Assembly (NCBI RefSeq): GCF_007992175.1
Contig: NZ_BJZT01000011.1
Coordinates: forward strand, 1 to 64,000
Direction: 5' to 3'
DNA: 64,000 nt
From: Methylobacterium haplocladii
GTDB taxonomy: Bacteria; Pseudomonadota; Alphaproteobacteria; Rhizobiales; Beijerinckiaceae
Below are positions 52,114 to 59,648 of the stretch, piece by piece (positions within the stretch are counted from its first letter, which is position 1; the number at the start of each line of letters is the position of its first letter). Below the pieces are notes generated by a model. That model saw nothing but the letters and a program-made list of their open reading frames with translations. It ran no database searches and was not told the DNA's origin. The position numbers and the translations under genes were made by a program.

Positions 52114-52338
52114 ATGCTCGGTCGCTACGAACGCACACCACAGGGCGGCGAGGCGAAGGTCGAGTACGGCGACGGCACCATGCGCGTGGTCAAACCCGGC
52201 ACCTTCGTGCGCTGCGCCGTCACCGGCGAAACGATCGGGCTCGATGCCCTGCGCTACTGGAGCGTCGCGCGTCAGGAAGCCTACGCCACGCCGGAGGCGG
52301 CGATGTCGCGCCTCAAGGCGATCGGGTACGCCCCCTGA
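52114..52338 (+). CDS. DUF2093 family protein
   Basis: 74 residues matching DUF2093: EAKVEYGDGTMRVVKPGTFVRCAVTGETIGLDALRYWSVARQEAYATPEAAMSRL. The VRCAVTG motif carries a single cysteine. It is a small cytoplasmic protein of unknown function, found next to lpxK in many Rhizobiales, here convergent with it. The ATG at 52114 has an AGGAGGGGAAGGG stretch directly upstream, which decides the start. Confidence 0.88.
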   Translation: MLGRYERTPQGGEAKVEYGDGTMRVVKPGTFVRCAVTGETIGLDALRYWSVARQEAYATPEAAMSRLKAIGYAP

Positions 52339-52439
52339 CCGGATCGCCGGTCGCCATTCCGGCGTTCGCCTGCGGTGCCCCGGAACGAGCAAAAAGGGTA
52401 CGGATGCGCCCGAATGGTCGCCGCTGCGGCGTCGGCCTG

Positions 52440-53417
52440 TCAGCGGAGCGACCGGGCTAGCTGCGCCCGCAGCGGCGCTTCATCCTCGAAGGCCAGTTCG
52501 ACCCTCAGCACCGTTACCACCCCCTGAAAAGCCGCCGGCAACCGTACGGCATCCTTCTCCGTGGTGACGAGAACCGCCCCCAGCCGTAGCGCCGTTTCCG
52601 CCAGACCCGCCAGCTCCCGCTCCGAAAACCGATGATGGTCCGGGAAGGCTCGCGTCGCCGCGAGCCGCGCCCCGCAACGCCGCACCGTCTCGAAGAACTT
52701 CTCGGGCCTCCCGATCCCTGCGAAGGCGACCACCGCCCGTCCGTCGAGATCGCCGCCGGCCTGCGGTACGAGCCGTCCGCGATAGACCGGCAGATCGCGT
52801 CGCAGCGCTTCCCGCGCCAATGCCTCGCCGGGCGCGCCTTCGCCGATCAGCACGACCCCGCCGACATGCGGCCATTGCCGCTCGAGGGGCACGCGCAGGG
52901 GGCCGGCCGGAAAGGTCATACCGTTGCCGATGCCGGCGCCGGCATCGACCGCTGCCAGCGAAAGCGTCTTGGTTAGGCTCGGGTTCTGCAGTCCATCGTC
53001 CATCACGATGACGTCGGCGCCCTGCGCGACACAGAGCCGAGCGCCGGCGGGACGATCGTGCGCGACCACCGTCGCCGCGACCCGCGCCAGCAATAGCGGC
53101 TCGTCGCCGATGCGTTCTGAGCCATGCCGCTCCGGCTCGACGACGAGCGGCCCGCGTTCCCGGCCGCCATAGCCGCGCGTGAGGAAAGCCGGCCGCGCAC
53201 CGGCCTGCCGCAGCATTGCGGCGATGCGGATCGCAGTGGGCGTCTTGCCGGCCCCGCCGAGGGTGAGGTTGCCGATGCAGAGTACCGGGCAGGCGGCGCG
53301 CTCGCCCGGCGCGTCCATGCGCTTGGCGGTCAGGCGCCCATAGGCTGCGCCGACCGGCCCGAGGGCTCGCGCCAGGGGATGCGCGGGCGAGCCGGACCAG
53401 AAGCCGGGCGGCCGCAT
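52440..53417 (-). CDS. lpxK: Tetraacyldisaccharide 4'-kinase
   Basis: 325 residues with the P-loop LCIGNLTLGGAGKTP (loop at residues 54-60), RGYGG, the acidic VIVMDDGLQNPSL motif and the C-terminal TTEKDAVRLP block. LpxK phosphorylates the 4' position of the lipid A disaccharide at the inner membrane. ATG 53417 abuts the waaA stop (no spacer), so the genes are coupled. Length and motifs are normal. Confidence 0.95.
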   Translation of the reverse strand: MRPPGFWSGSPAHPLARALGPVGAAYGRLTAKRMDAPGERAACPVLCIGNLTLGGAGKTPTAIRIAAMLRQAGARPAFLTRGYGGRERGPLVVEPERHGSERIGDEPLLLARVAATVVAHDRPAGARLCVAQGADVIVMDDGLQNPSLTKTLSLAAVDAGAGIGNGMTFPAGPLRVPLERQWPHVGGVVLIGEGAPGEALAREALRRDLPVYRGRLVPQAGGDLDGRAVVAFAGIGRPEKFFETVRRCGARLAATRAFPDHHRFSERELAGLAETALRLGAVLVTTEKDAVRLPAAFQGVVTVLRVELAFEDEAPLRAQLARSLR

Positions 53418-54722
53418 TCAGGCCAGCGACCGGGCGGCGAGCGTCAACTGCGCGACGAAGGGGTCGAGCACGGCGAGCGTGCGCGCGACGGCGCCCTCGA
53501 ACGGCTTCAGAGCTGCGTGGCCGCGCTCGGCCATGGCGTCGATGCGGCGATGGTCTGCCAGCAGGTCACCCACGGCGGCAGCGAGGTCGCGGGCGTCGGT
53601 CACGGTCAGCGCACCGCCCGCGGCATCCAGGGCGCGGTACGGCTCCAAAAAGTTGCCGACATGCGGGCCGTGCAGCACCGCCGTATCGAGCCGCACCGGC
53701 TCGATCGGGTTCTGGCCGCCATGGGGCACGAGTGAACCGCCGAGGAAGACCAGCCGGCTCACGCGATAGAACAGGCCGAGCTCGCCCAGCGTGTCGGCGA
53801 CGTAGAGATCGACGCCGGCATGCGGACGGCCGTTCATGGCGCGGCGGCTGGTGCGCAGACCCGCGGCGGCAGCGGAGGCGGCGACGTCCTCGCCCCGGCG
53901 CGGATGTCGCGGCACGATCACGGTGAGGAGGTTCGGCAGCCTGTCCTTCAGGAGGGCATGAGCCTCGGCAATCACCTCGTCCTCGCCGGGATGCGTGCTG
54001 GCCGCAACCCAGACCGGCCGGTCGCCGATCATGTCGCCGAGATAGGCGAGTTGCTGCGCGTCGGCCGGCGGCACGGCCGAATCGTATTTGAGGTTGCCGA
54101 CCACCTTCACCCGCGGCGCGCCGAGGCGGGCATAGCGCTCGGCATCGGCTTTGGTCTGGACGAGGCAGATCGAGATCCGCGAGAGCAGGGCCTCGGCGGT
54201 GCGCGGCGAGCGCGCCCAACCCTTGAACGAGCGCTCGGACATCCGGCCGTTGACGAGGATCAGCGGTATCGCGCGCCGGTGCAGCGAGATCACGGTGTTG
54301 GGCCAGATCTCGGATTCGGCGACGAGCGCCAAGTCCGGCTGCCAATGGTCGAGGAAGCGCTCGATCCAGCGCGGCGCATCGAGCGGCATGTACTGGTGGA
54401 CCGCGCCCGCCGGCAGACGGGTGCTGAGCAGCTCGGCGGCGCTCTTGGTTCCCGTGGTTACGAGCACGGAAAAACCGCGTGCGATCATGCCGGAGACCAG
54501 CCCGATCAGCGAGAGCGACTCGCCGATGCTGGCGCCGTGCATCCAAACGAGCTTGCCCGTCGGCCGCGCCCGGCCCGGCCGCCCGCGCCGCTCGGGCAGG
54601 CGGCCGGGATCCTCCTTGCCGCGATGCGAGCGCCAGGCGAGCAGGCCGGCGATGGCGGGCTCGCCGAGATAGAGGCCGGCCCGGTAGGCCTTCAGCACAA
54701 GGGGAAGCGCCGGAACCCTCAT
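53418..54722 (-). CDS. waaA: 3-deoxy-D-manno-octulosonic acid transferase
   Basis: 434 residues. It has an N-terminal hydrophobic anchor (residues about 2-28), WMHGASIGESLS with the proposed catalytic glutamate, ALVAESEIWPN, LVNGRMSERSFKGW, VVGNLKYD and the C-terminal GGSLVPHGGQNPIEP. It attaches Kdo residues to lipid IVA on the cytoplasmic face of the inner membrane. Start ATG 54722 overlaps the acyltransferase stop (ATGA). It is the middle gene of the acyltransferase-waaA-lpxK operon, a usual arrangement in Rhizobiales. Confidence 0.95.
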   Translation of the reverse strand: MRVPALPLVLKAYRAGLYLGEPAIAGLLAWRSHRGKEDPGRLPERRGRPGRARPTGKLVWMHGASIGESLSLIGLVSGMIARGFSVLVTTGTKSAAELLSTRLPAGAVHQYMPLDAPRWIERFLDHWQPDLALVAESEIWPNTVISLHRRAIPLILVNGRMSERSFKGWARSPRTAEALLSRISICLVQTKADAERYARLGAPRVKVVGNLKYDSAVPPADAQQLAYLGDMIGDRPVWVAASTHPGEDEVIAEAHALLKDRLPNLLTVIVPRHPRRGEDVAASAAAAGLRTSRRAMNGRPHAGVDLYVADTLGELGLFYRVSRLVFLGGSLVPHGGQNPIEPVRLDTAVLHGPHVGNFLEPYRALDAAGGALTVTDARDLAAAVGDLLADHRRIDAMAERGHAALKPFEGAVARTLAVLDPFVAQLTLAARSLA

Positions 54723-55441
54723 GCCGGATTTCCCACCCGATCCGCGCGCCCGACCAGTGTGTAGGCGTGGTCGTGCACGCGGTTCAGCTCGGTCTGGACG
54801 CGGGCACGCAGGCTGTCGACGAGCTCCGGCTCGACCTCGCGCGGCACGACGATCGGCTCGCCGAACACCATCGCGCCCCGGCCGAAAGGCAGGCCGAGGC
54901 AGGCGCGGTCCCAGCTCTTGAAGCGGATGTGCCGGCTCGTCACCACCGCGACGGGCAGGATCGGGCGGCCGGAGAAGCGCGCGAGCATGATGATGCCGGC
55001 GTCGCAGATCCGCGAGACCTTCGGCACGTCGGCGGAAAAGCAGACGGTCTCGCCGTTCTTGAGCGCGCGCACCATGGCGCGCAGGCCCTCGGCGCCGCCC
55101 TTCGCCTTGGCGTCCCGCACCGCGCGGCCGCGGGCGCCGGAGGCGCGCATCACGCGCACGCCCATGCGTTCGAGGGCATAGGTGTTGATGTTGCCGTCGG
55201 GCGACTTCGAGATGATGGTGGAGATGCGGTCGTGCGGTCGCTTCATGAACGAGATCATCATGTGCTGGCCGTGCCACATCGCGGCGATGCAGGGACCGGT
55301 CGCGTCGAGCAGAGCGTCCGGTTCGGCCGGCACGGCAACGAAACGGTTGGTGCGGCGGACGAGGTTCAGATAGCCGTAGGCGGCGAGGCCGAGCCCCTTC
55401 TGCACGAACGGCGTGCGGCCGATGGTCTTGATGAGGCCCAT
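54719..55441 (-). CDS. DUF374/lysophospholipid acyltransferase family protein
   Basis: 240 residues of the DUF374 acyltransferase-like family: CIAAMWHGQHMMISFMK with the catalytic-type histidine, KSPDGNINTYALERMGVRVMRASGARG, DVPKVSRICDAGIIMLARFSGRPILPVAVVTSR. The proposed role is acylation of a lipid, probably in envelope biogenesis since it is coupled to waaA and lpxK. The substrate is unknown. ATG 55441 begins at the family start MGLIKTIG; the longer frame upstream is not conserved. Confidence 0.85.
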   Translation of the reverse strand: MGLIKTIGRTPFVQKGLGLAAYGYLNLVRRTNRFVAVPAEPDALLDATGPCIAAMWHGQHMMISFMKRPHDRISTIISKSPDGNINTYALERMGVRVMRASGARGRAVRDAKAKGGAEGLRAMVRALKNGETVCFSADVPKVSRICDAGIIMLARFSGRPILPVAVVTSRHIRFKSWDRACLGLPFGRGAMVFGEPIVVPREVEPELVDSLRARVQTELNRVHDHAYTLVGRADRVGNPA

Positions 55442-55712
55442 GTGCCGGGGGCGGTCTCCCGCTTTTCGTAGAGGCGTTTCTCGCGAAAAGCCGGAGCTCG
55501 CCGGCTGTCCTGCAGCGTGAGGACGCGACCGCCACGGCAATGACGCGACAGGGGATCGCGGCGGGCTGCGGTTCTGTAACCCCAGTTAAGATTGCCGCGC
55601 AACCATCGCGCCCGAGAAACGCGCCTCGGAGGCCGCGGCGGTTGACCTCGGCCGCCGCTGCCGCACATGCGGGGCTGCCTCCCGCTCAACGCCGCGGCCA
55701 GACCTCACCCCG

Positions 55713-56609
55713 ATGTTCCGTCTCGCCCACATCACCGATCCGCATGTCGGACCGCTGCCTCGGCCAAAGCTGCGCCAGCTCCTGAGCAAGCGCGCCACCG
55801 GCTACGTCAATTGGCGCCGCGGCCGCGGCCGGCATCACGACATGGACCTGCTGGCGGCGCTGGTCGCCGACCTGCACCTGCAGGGCAGCGACCACATCGC
55901 CTGCACGGGCGACCTCTGCAACATCGGCCTGCCGGACGAGTGGGAGACCTCGCGGATCTTCCTGGAGGCCCTCGGCGCGGCCGACCGGGTCAGCTTGGTG
56001 CCGGGCAACCACGACGCCTATGTGCGGGGCTCCCTCGAAGGCCTGCTCGCCGCGTGTGGTGGCTGGACGGGGGACGACAACGGCTTGGCCGGGGTGTTTC
56101 CGTACCTCCGCCGCCGTGGTCCGCTAGCGCTCGTCGGCCTGTCCTCGGCGATCCCGACCAAACCGTTCGCGGCCACCGGGAGGGTCGGGCTGCCCCAGAT
56201 CGCGGCGACGGAGCGCCTGCTGCGCGATCTCGCTGCGGAACCCGAGCCACCCTTCCGGGTCGTGATGATCCATCATCCGCCCCATCCCGGCGGTGCGCGC
56301 TCGGGGCGTGAGTTGAAGGATGCGGCGGCCTTTACGGCAATGATCGCCCGCACCGGCGCGGATCTGATCCTGCACGGTCACAATCACGTGGGCAGCGTCG
56401 CCTTCGTCGAGGGACCGAGCGGTGCGATCCCCATCGTCGGAGCGCCCTCGGCTTCGGCCCAGAGCATCCGCGAGAACCATCGCGCCGCGTACTACCTTTT
56501 CGATATCGCCCGCGAGGGCAGCCGCTTCGCGATCACGGCGACGGAGCGCGGTCTGACCGAGGAGGGCACCATCGGCGCTCTCGGAACCCTCGTGCTGACG
56601 CGGTCCTGA
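55713..56609 (+). CDS. Calcineurin-like metallophosphoesterase
   Basis: 298 residues with all five metallophosphoesterase motifs: DPH (AHITDPHVG), GDL (CTGDLCN), GNHD (VPGNHDAY), HHP (VMIHHPPHP) and GHNH (LHGHNHVG). It would hydrolyse a phosphoester or phosphodiester with two bound metals; the layout resembles 3',5'-cyclic-nucleotide phosphodiesterase-like or DNA-repair-like members but the substrate is open. It is cytoplasmic. ATG 55713 follows a CACCCCG sequence without a clear ribosome-binding site. It is transcribed alone. Confidence 0.87.
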   Translation: MFRLAHITDPHVGPLPRPKLRQLLSKRATGYVNWRRGRGRHHDMDLLAALVADLHLQGSDHIACTGDLCNIGLPDEWETSRIFLEALGAADRVSLVPGNHDAYVRGSLEGLLAACGGWTGDDNGLAGVFPYLRRRGPLALVGLSSAIPTKPFAATGRVGLPQIAATERLLRDLAAEPEPPFRVVMIHHPPHPGGARSGRELKDAAAFTAMIARTGADLILHGHNHVGSVAFVEGPSGAIPIVGAPSASAQSIRENHRAAYYLFDIAREGSRFAITATERGLTEEGTIGALGTLVLTRS

Positions 56610-56621
56610 CGGCATGGAAAA

Positions 56622-56647
56622 GGCGCGGATCCCGAGACCCCGCGCCT
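56622..56647 (-). terminator. Terminator of the small gene at 56673
   Basis: On the minus strand GGCGCGG pairs with CCGCGCC (56641-56647 with 56622-56628), and the last arm is followed by TTTTCC. It ends 26 bases after the small gene's stop and also faces the end of the metallophosphoesterase gene. Confidence 0.6.
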
Positions 56648-56672
56648 GAACCGTCGATCGGAAATGGCTCGC

Positions 56673-56843
56673 TCAGCCGAACCGGGACAGAGAGCCCGTG
56701 CGGATCGCCTGCTGACGGGCTGCGATGCTGGCTTCGTAGCGCTCCGCCTGCAGGCGGGTGAGACCGGCGACCAAAGCCATGGTGCCGCGATAGACCGTGT
56801 AGGTGCCGTCCTGCGTGGGCTTCACGCGAATCGCTTCCTGCAT
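56673..56843 (-). CDS. Small protein of unknown function (56 residues)
   Basis: The open frame from ATG 56843 to TGA 56673 encodes 56 residues: MQEAIRVKPTQDGTYTVYRG, then TMALVAGLTRLQAERYEASI and a basic end with SLSRFG. It has GGGAG eight bases before the start, no low-complexity bias, and is followed by a terminator 26 bases downstream. These three facts support a real gene. The N-terminal half looks beta-hairpin-like and the second half helical. No family is recognised; no membrane segment is seen. Confidence 0.7.
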   Translation of the reverse strand: MQEAIRVKPTQDGTYTVYRGTMALVAGLTRLQAERYEASIAARQQAIRTGSLSRFG

Positions 56844-57410
56844 GATTTTGGCTCCCTGCCCCCAGGGTTATGGTTGTTCGATGCGGTCGGATGATCTCAT
56901 GTTAACCAGCGTTCACCCCTCGGCAAGGGTCGGATACCAGACAGACGCCGACATTCGTCGCTGCGTTGCGGGAGGTCTCTCAGAGCGGTCGAGGCGGCTG
57001 GTCGTCGTAGCAACCTCATTCGCCACAGGCGGATCGGACGGTGTCATTTCCTCGCGCTACGTAAGTATCGGGCCTGGCGCGCAGATCTCGCGGCTGTCCC
57101 AATTCCTGGGCGCGCGCGCTCCGGCGTCCGACGGCTGACCGGACGGGTTGTGCCGTGCAGCGAATGGCGTTGGGGGAAATCCGCCGATGCGACCGCGAAT
57201 TGGCGCCTTTCGAGGACGTTTCGGTGTTTGCGTTCGCACGACCGATTCGCGGCGATCCCGCCGGCATACCGGAGGCCAAACCATCGTTGCCGAAGACCGT
57301 CTGACGGAAATCAGATTTCGGTGGCGTCGGCCCGCTTCCATCGCTGATGACAGGAGGCATCAAGACTTCGGTGGGAGCCTGACGACATTGCGGAGGCACA
57401 TCGAAAGTCC
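56844..57410. other. 567-base gap without a recognised gene
   Basis: This contains the leader and promoter of the small gene on the left and of the PilZ gene on the right. The short open frames within it (for example 57016-57399 minus) are arginine/serine-rich and have no recognisable family. I see no repeat or RNA structure that stands out. Confidence 0.5.
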
Positions 57411-57848
57411 ATGCCGGGAGAGGCGCTCATCAGGTCTCTCGGGACGCCCGGCGAACCCGGGACCGGCACGCCGACGGGTGCCGATGCCGCCCTGCTCGAA
57501 CGGCGCAGCGAGCCGCGCACCCCGACGAACTGGATCGCCATGATCCTGCTCTCCGACGGCACCGAGATTCCCTGCACGGTGAAGGACGTTTCGAAGACCG
57601 GCGCCCGGCTGGGCCTGCCGGATACGGTCGCGCTGACCGAAGACTTCTCGCTGAAGGTGCTCGGCTACGCCTTCCTTCTTCGCGTGAAGCTGGTCTGGCG
57701 CAGCGGACATTGCGCAGGCGTACGGATCGAGCGCTTCGGCAAGGCTCCCCCGCCGGCTCCCGCGTCCGAGGATACGAAAGCGCCGGTCAAAACGGTCGAG
57801 CGCTACACCGCGCTCGGATGCCGTCGGAGCCGGTTCTCCAAGCTTTGA
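57411..57848 (+). CDS. PilZ domain protein
   Basis: 145 residues. A PilZ domain spans about residues 28-112: the c-di-GMP-binding RxxxR is in ERRSEPRTPTN and the second motif (D/N)-x-S-x-x-G is in VKDVSKTGARL, so binding residues look present. It is a single-domain cytoplasmic receptor for cyclic di-GMP, with an N-terminal ~28-residue flexible part and a short tail. The stop TGA is directly followed by the stop of the convergent DUF882 gene (TGATCA, zero spacing). The start is ATG 57411. Confidence 0.83.
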   Translation: MPGEALIRSLGTPGEPGTGTPTGADAALLERRSEPRTPTNWIAMILLSDGTEIPCTVKDVSKTGARLGLPDTVALTEDFSLKVLGYAFLLRVKLVWRSGHCAGVRIERFGKAPPPAPASEDTKAPVKTVERYTALGCRRSRFSKL

Positions 57849-59360
57849 TCAGTGCCGGGCCGCCGCGATCGCAGGGCCTGAGAAGTGCGAGGCGGCGAGC
57901 TCGTCGCCCGGGCTGCGCGCGGAGAACCGGGTCGCGACGACTGCGATGGCGAAGATGTCCTCCGGGGCCGTATCGGGCTTCGTCTGGATCGCGGCGAGGC
58001 GGATCGGCGCGTCGCGTCGGGCAGGTTCGGATGCGCCCTGCGCCGAGGTCGAGAACAATGCGCGCAGGTGATCGCGGGAATCGGCTTCGGAGGGAAGAAG
58101 GCTGACCGGTTTCGCCACCGCCTCGCTGGAGGCGAGCGCCATGCCGGAGAGGCCGGCATCGCCGATCCCGGCGACCTTGACCGGACGTCCCGGCGGCAGC
58201 GGGGCGGCGAGGGCCGCCGCGATGGCGGCGAATTCGGCGGGCCGGCGCGGCGGCAGCGGGGCGACCCGTGCCTCCTGGCTCTTGGGTGCAGCATCGGCCT
58301 CACCGGTGAGCAGGGCCTTGGCGGAGGGCGCCTTGCCCTGACGGCTCAGCATGGCCTCGCGCAGGGCTTCCGTACTGTTCGGCGCGGCATAGGCCAGCGC
58401 CTGCTTGGCGCCGGTGGCGTCCTCGGGATCGGCGCTGGCGACGGCGATGGTGGACTTGCCGCGGGCCTTGCCCGGCGTGGCGGCCGGTGTCGGCGCGGGC
58501 GAGGAATTGGAATCGCTGCCGAAGAGGCCGGCGAAGAAGCCCTTGATGCCGGGGCCGTCGTCGGTCGGGTCGGCGGAGGCGACCGCCGTGTAGCCGAGCA
58601 CGGTGCCGCCGCGGGCCAACACCTCGGCGCGGGCCTCTTCGTAGCGGGCGAAGGGCTTGCCGTCGGCCGGAAGGTGGACGGTCTTGCCGTCGGGGAAGAT
58701 CTTTGCGAGCTGGTCGCGGCTCATGCGCGGCCAGGCGCGCACCGAGCCGACGTCGAGATGCACGAAGGGCGAGCCCGAGCGCGGATACCAACCGACGCCG
58801 CCGCGCTGCAGCCGGATGCCGGCGGCCCGGATGTCGTCGACCGAGGCATCGGTCATGAAGAAGTCCATGGCCTTGCCGAGCATGTGCTGGCTCTGCTCGG
58901 CGACCCCGGATGAGCGACGGCGCAGCATGCCGTTGGTCTTGGGGCTGCGATAGCCGCAGACGATGCGGAGCGGCGCCGTCGAGCCGACCGAGCGCTGCGC
59001 CTCCCAGACCACGTCGAACAGGCGCGGGTCCATCTTGGTGGCGTCGGCCTCGCGCCAGTCGCGCAGGAGCCAGTTGAGCTGGTCGAGGGCGGCGCGATCG
59101 TAGCGCCCGTCACGCTTGAACGTGATCGTCGCGCTTTCCTTGGTGTGCTCGTGGATCAGCGACAGCGTGCGGGTGTCGCCGTTGGCCACCGCGTTCTCGG
59201 TCTCGACGGTGCCGGCCAGCATTGCGGCGGCGACGAAGGCCAAGATCGAGGCCGAGCGTTTCGAGACGGGACGCCGGGGAGTCGGGTCGCTATTCCGGCG
59301 CAGGAGGCCGAGGGGCTGCCGGGCGAAAGCGCCGGCCCGATCTCGCAGCGATGTCAGCAC
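57849..59360 (-). CDS. DUF882 (YcbK-like, peptidase M15 fold) protein
   Basis: 503 residues. An N-terminal hydrophobic segment (about 36-55, ASILAFVAAAMLAGTV) acts as signal or anchor. Residues about 60-210 form the DUF882/peptidase M15-like domain with SLIHEHTKESATITFKRDGRYDRAALDQLNWLLRDWR, GYRSPKTNGMLRR, the metal-ligand motif SQHMLGKAMDF and FVHLDVG. The remaining ~290 residues are low-complexity alanine/proline-rich linker and tail. It is probably a periplasmic cell-wall hydrolase or binding protein. GTG 59360 is used because GAGGGG lies eight bases upstream, better than GTG 59369 or ATG 59414. Confidence 0.82.
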   Translation of the reverse strand: MLTSLRDRAGAFARQPLGLLRRNSDPTPRRPVSKRSASILAFVAAAMLAGTVETENAVANGDTRTLSLIHEHTKESATITFKRDGRYDRAALDQLNWLLRDWREADATKMDPRLFDVVWEAQRSVGSTAPLRIVCGYRSPKTNGMLRRRSSGVAEQSQHMLGKAMDFFMTDASVDDIRAAGIRLQRGGVGWYPRSGSPFVHLDVGSVRAWPRMSRDQLAKIFPDGKTVHLPADGKPFARYEEARAEVLARGGTVLGYTAVASADPTDDGPGIKGFFAGLFGSDSNSSPAPTPAATPGKARGKSTIAVASADPEDATGAKQALAYAAPNSTEALREAMLSRQGKAPSAKALLTGEADAAPKSQEARVAPLPPRRPAEFAAIAAALAAPLPPGRPVKVAGIGDAGLSGMALASSEAVAKPVSLLPSEADSRDHLRALFSTSAQGASEPARRDAPIRLAAIQTKPDTAPEDIFAIAVVATRFSARSPGDELAASHFSGPAIAAARH

Positions 59361-59648
59361 GATGGTCACCCCTCGCAGACGGCATGACGCGCTGTGCCGG
59401 GCACAGGGCGTCATGGTGAACGCAAGGTTGTCGAAAACCGTAAAGGCGCGGTTATCGGATCCTGATGCTGCTCACCTTCCCGTGATCGAGCTAAAGCTCA
59501 ACCGTGGCGGAATCGTGCCGGGCAAGAGCGAGGGGGCACCTCGACGTTGGATAGCTCCGATCGAGGCCGCGTGTTGCCAAACTGCCCGCATCTCCAGGAC
59601 ATCATGGCTTACGGCCGTTGGAGCCACCGCCCGCGATCCGGCAGCCCG

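Noticed and set aside
57016-57399. 127-residue minus-strand frame before the PilZ gene
   Set aside because: Composition of a random GC-rich frame, no start context, no family pattern.
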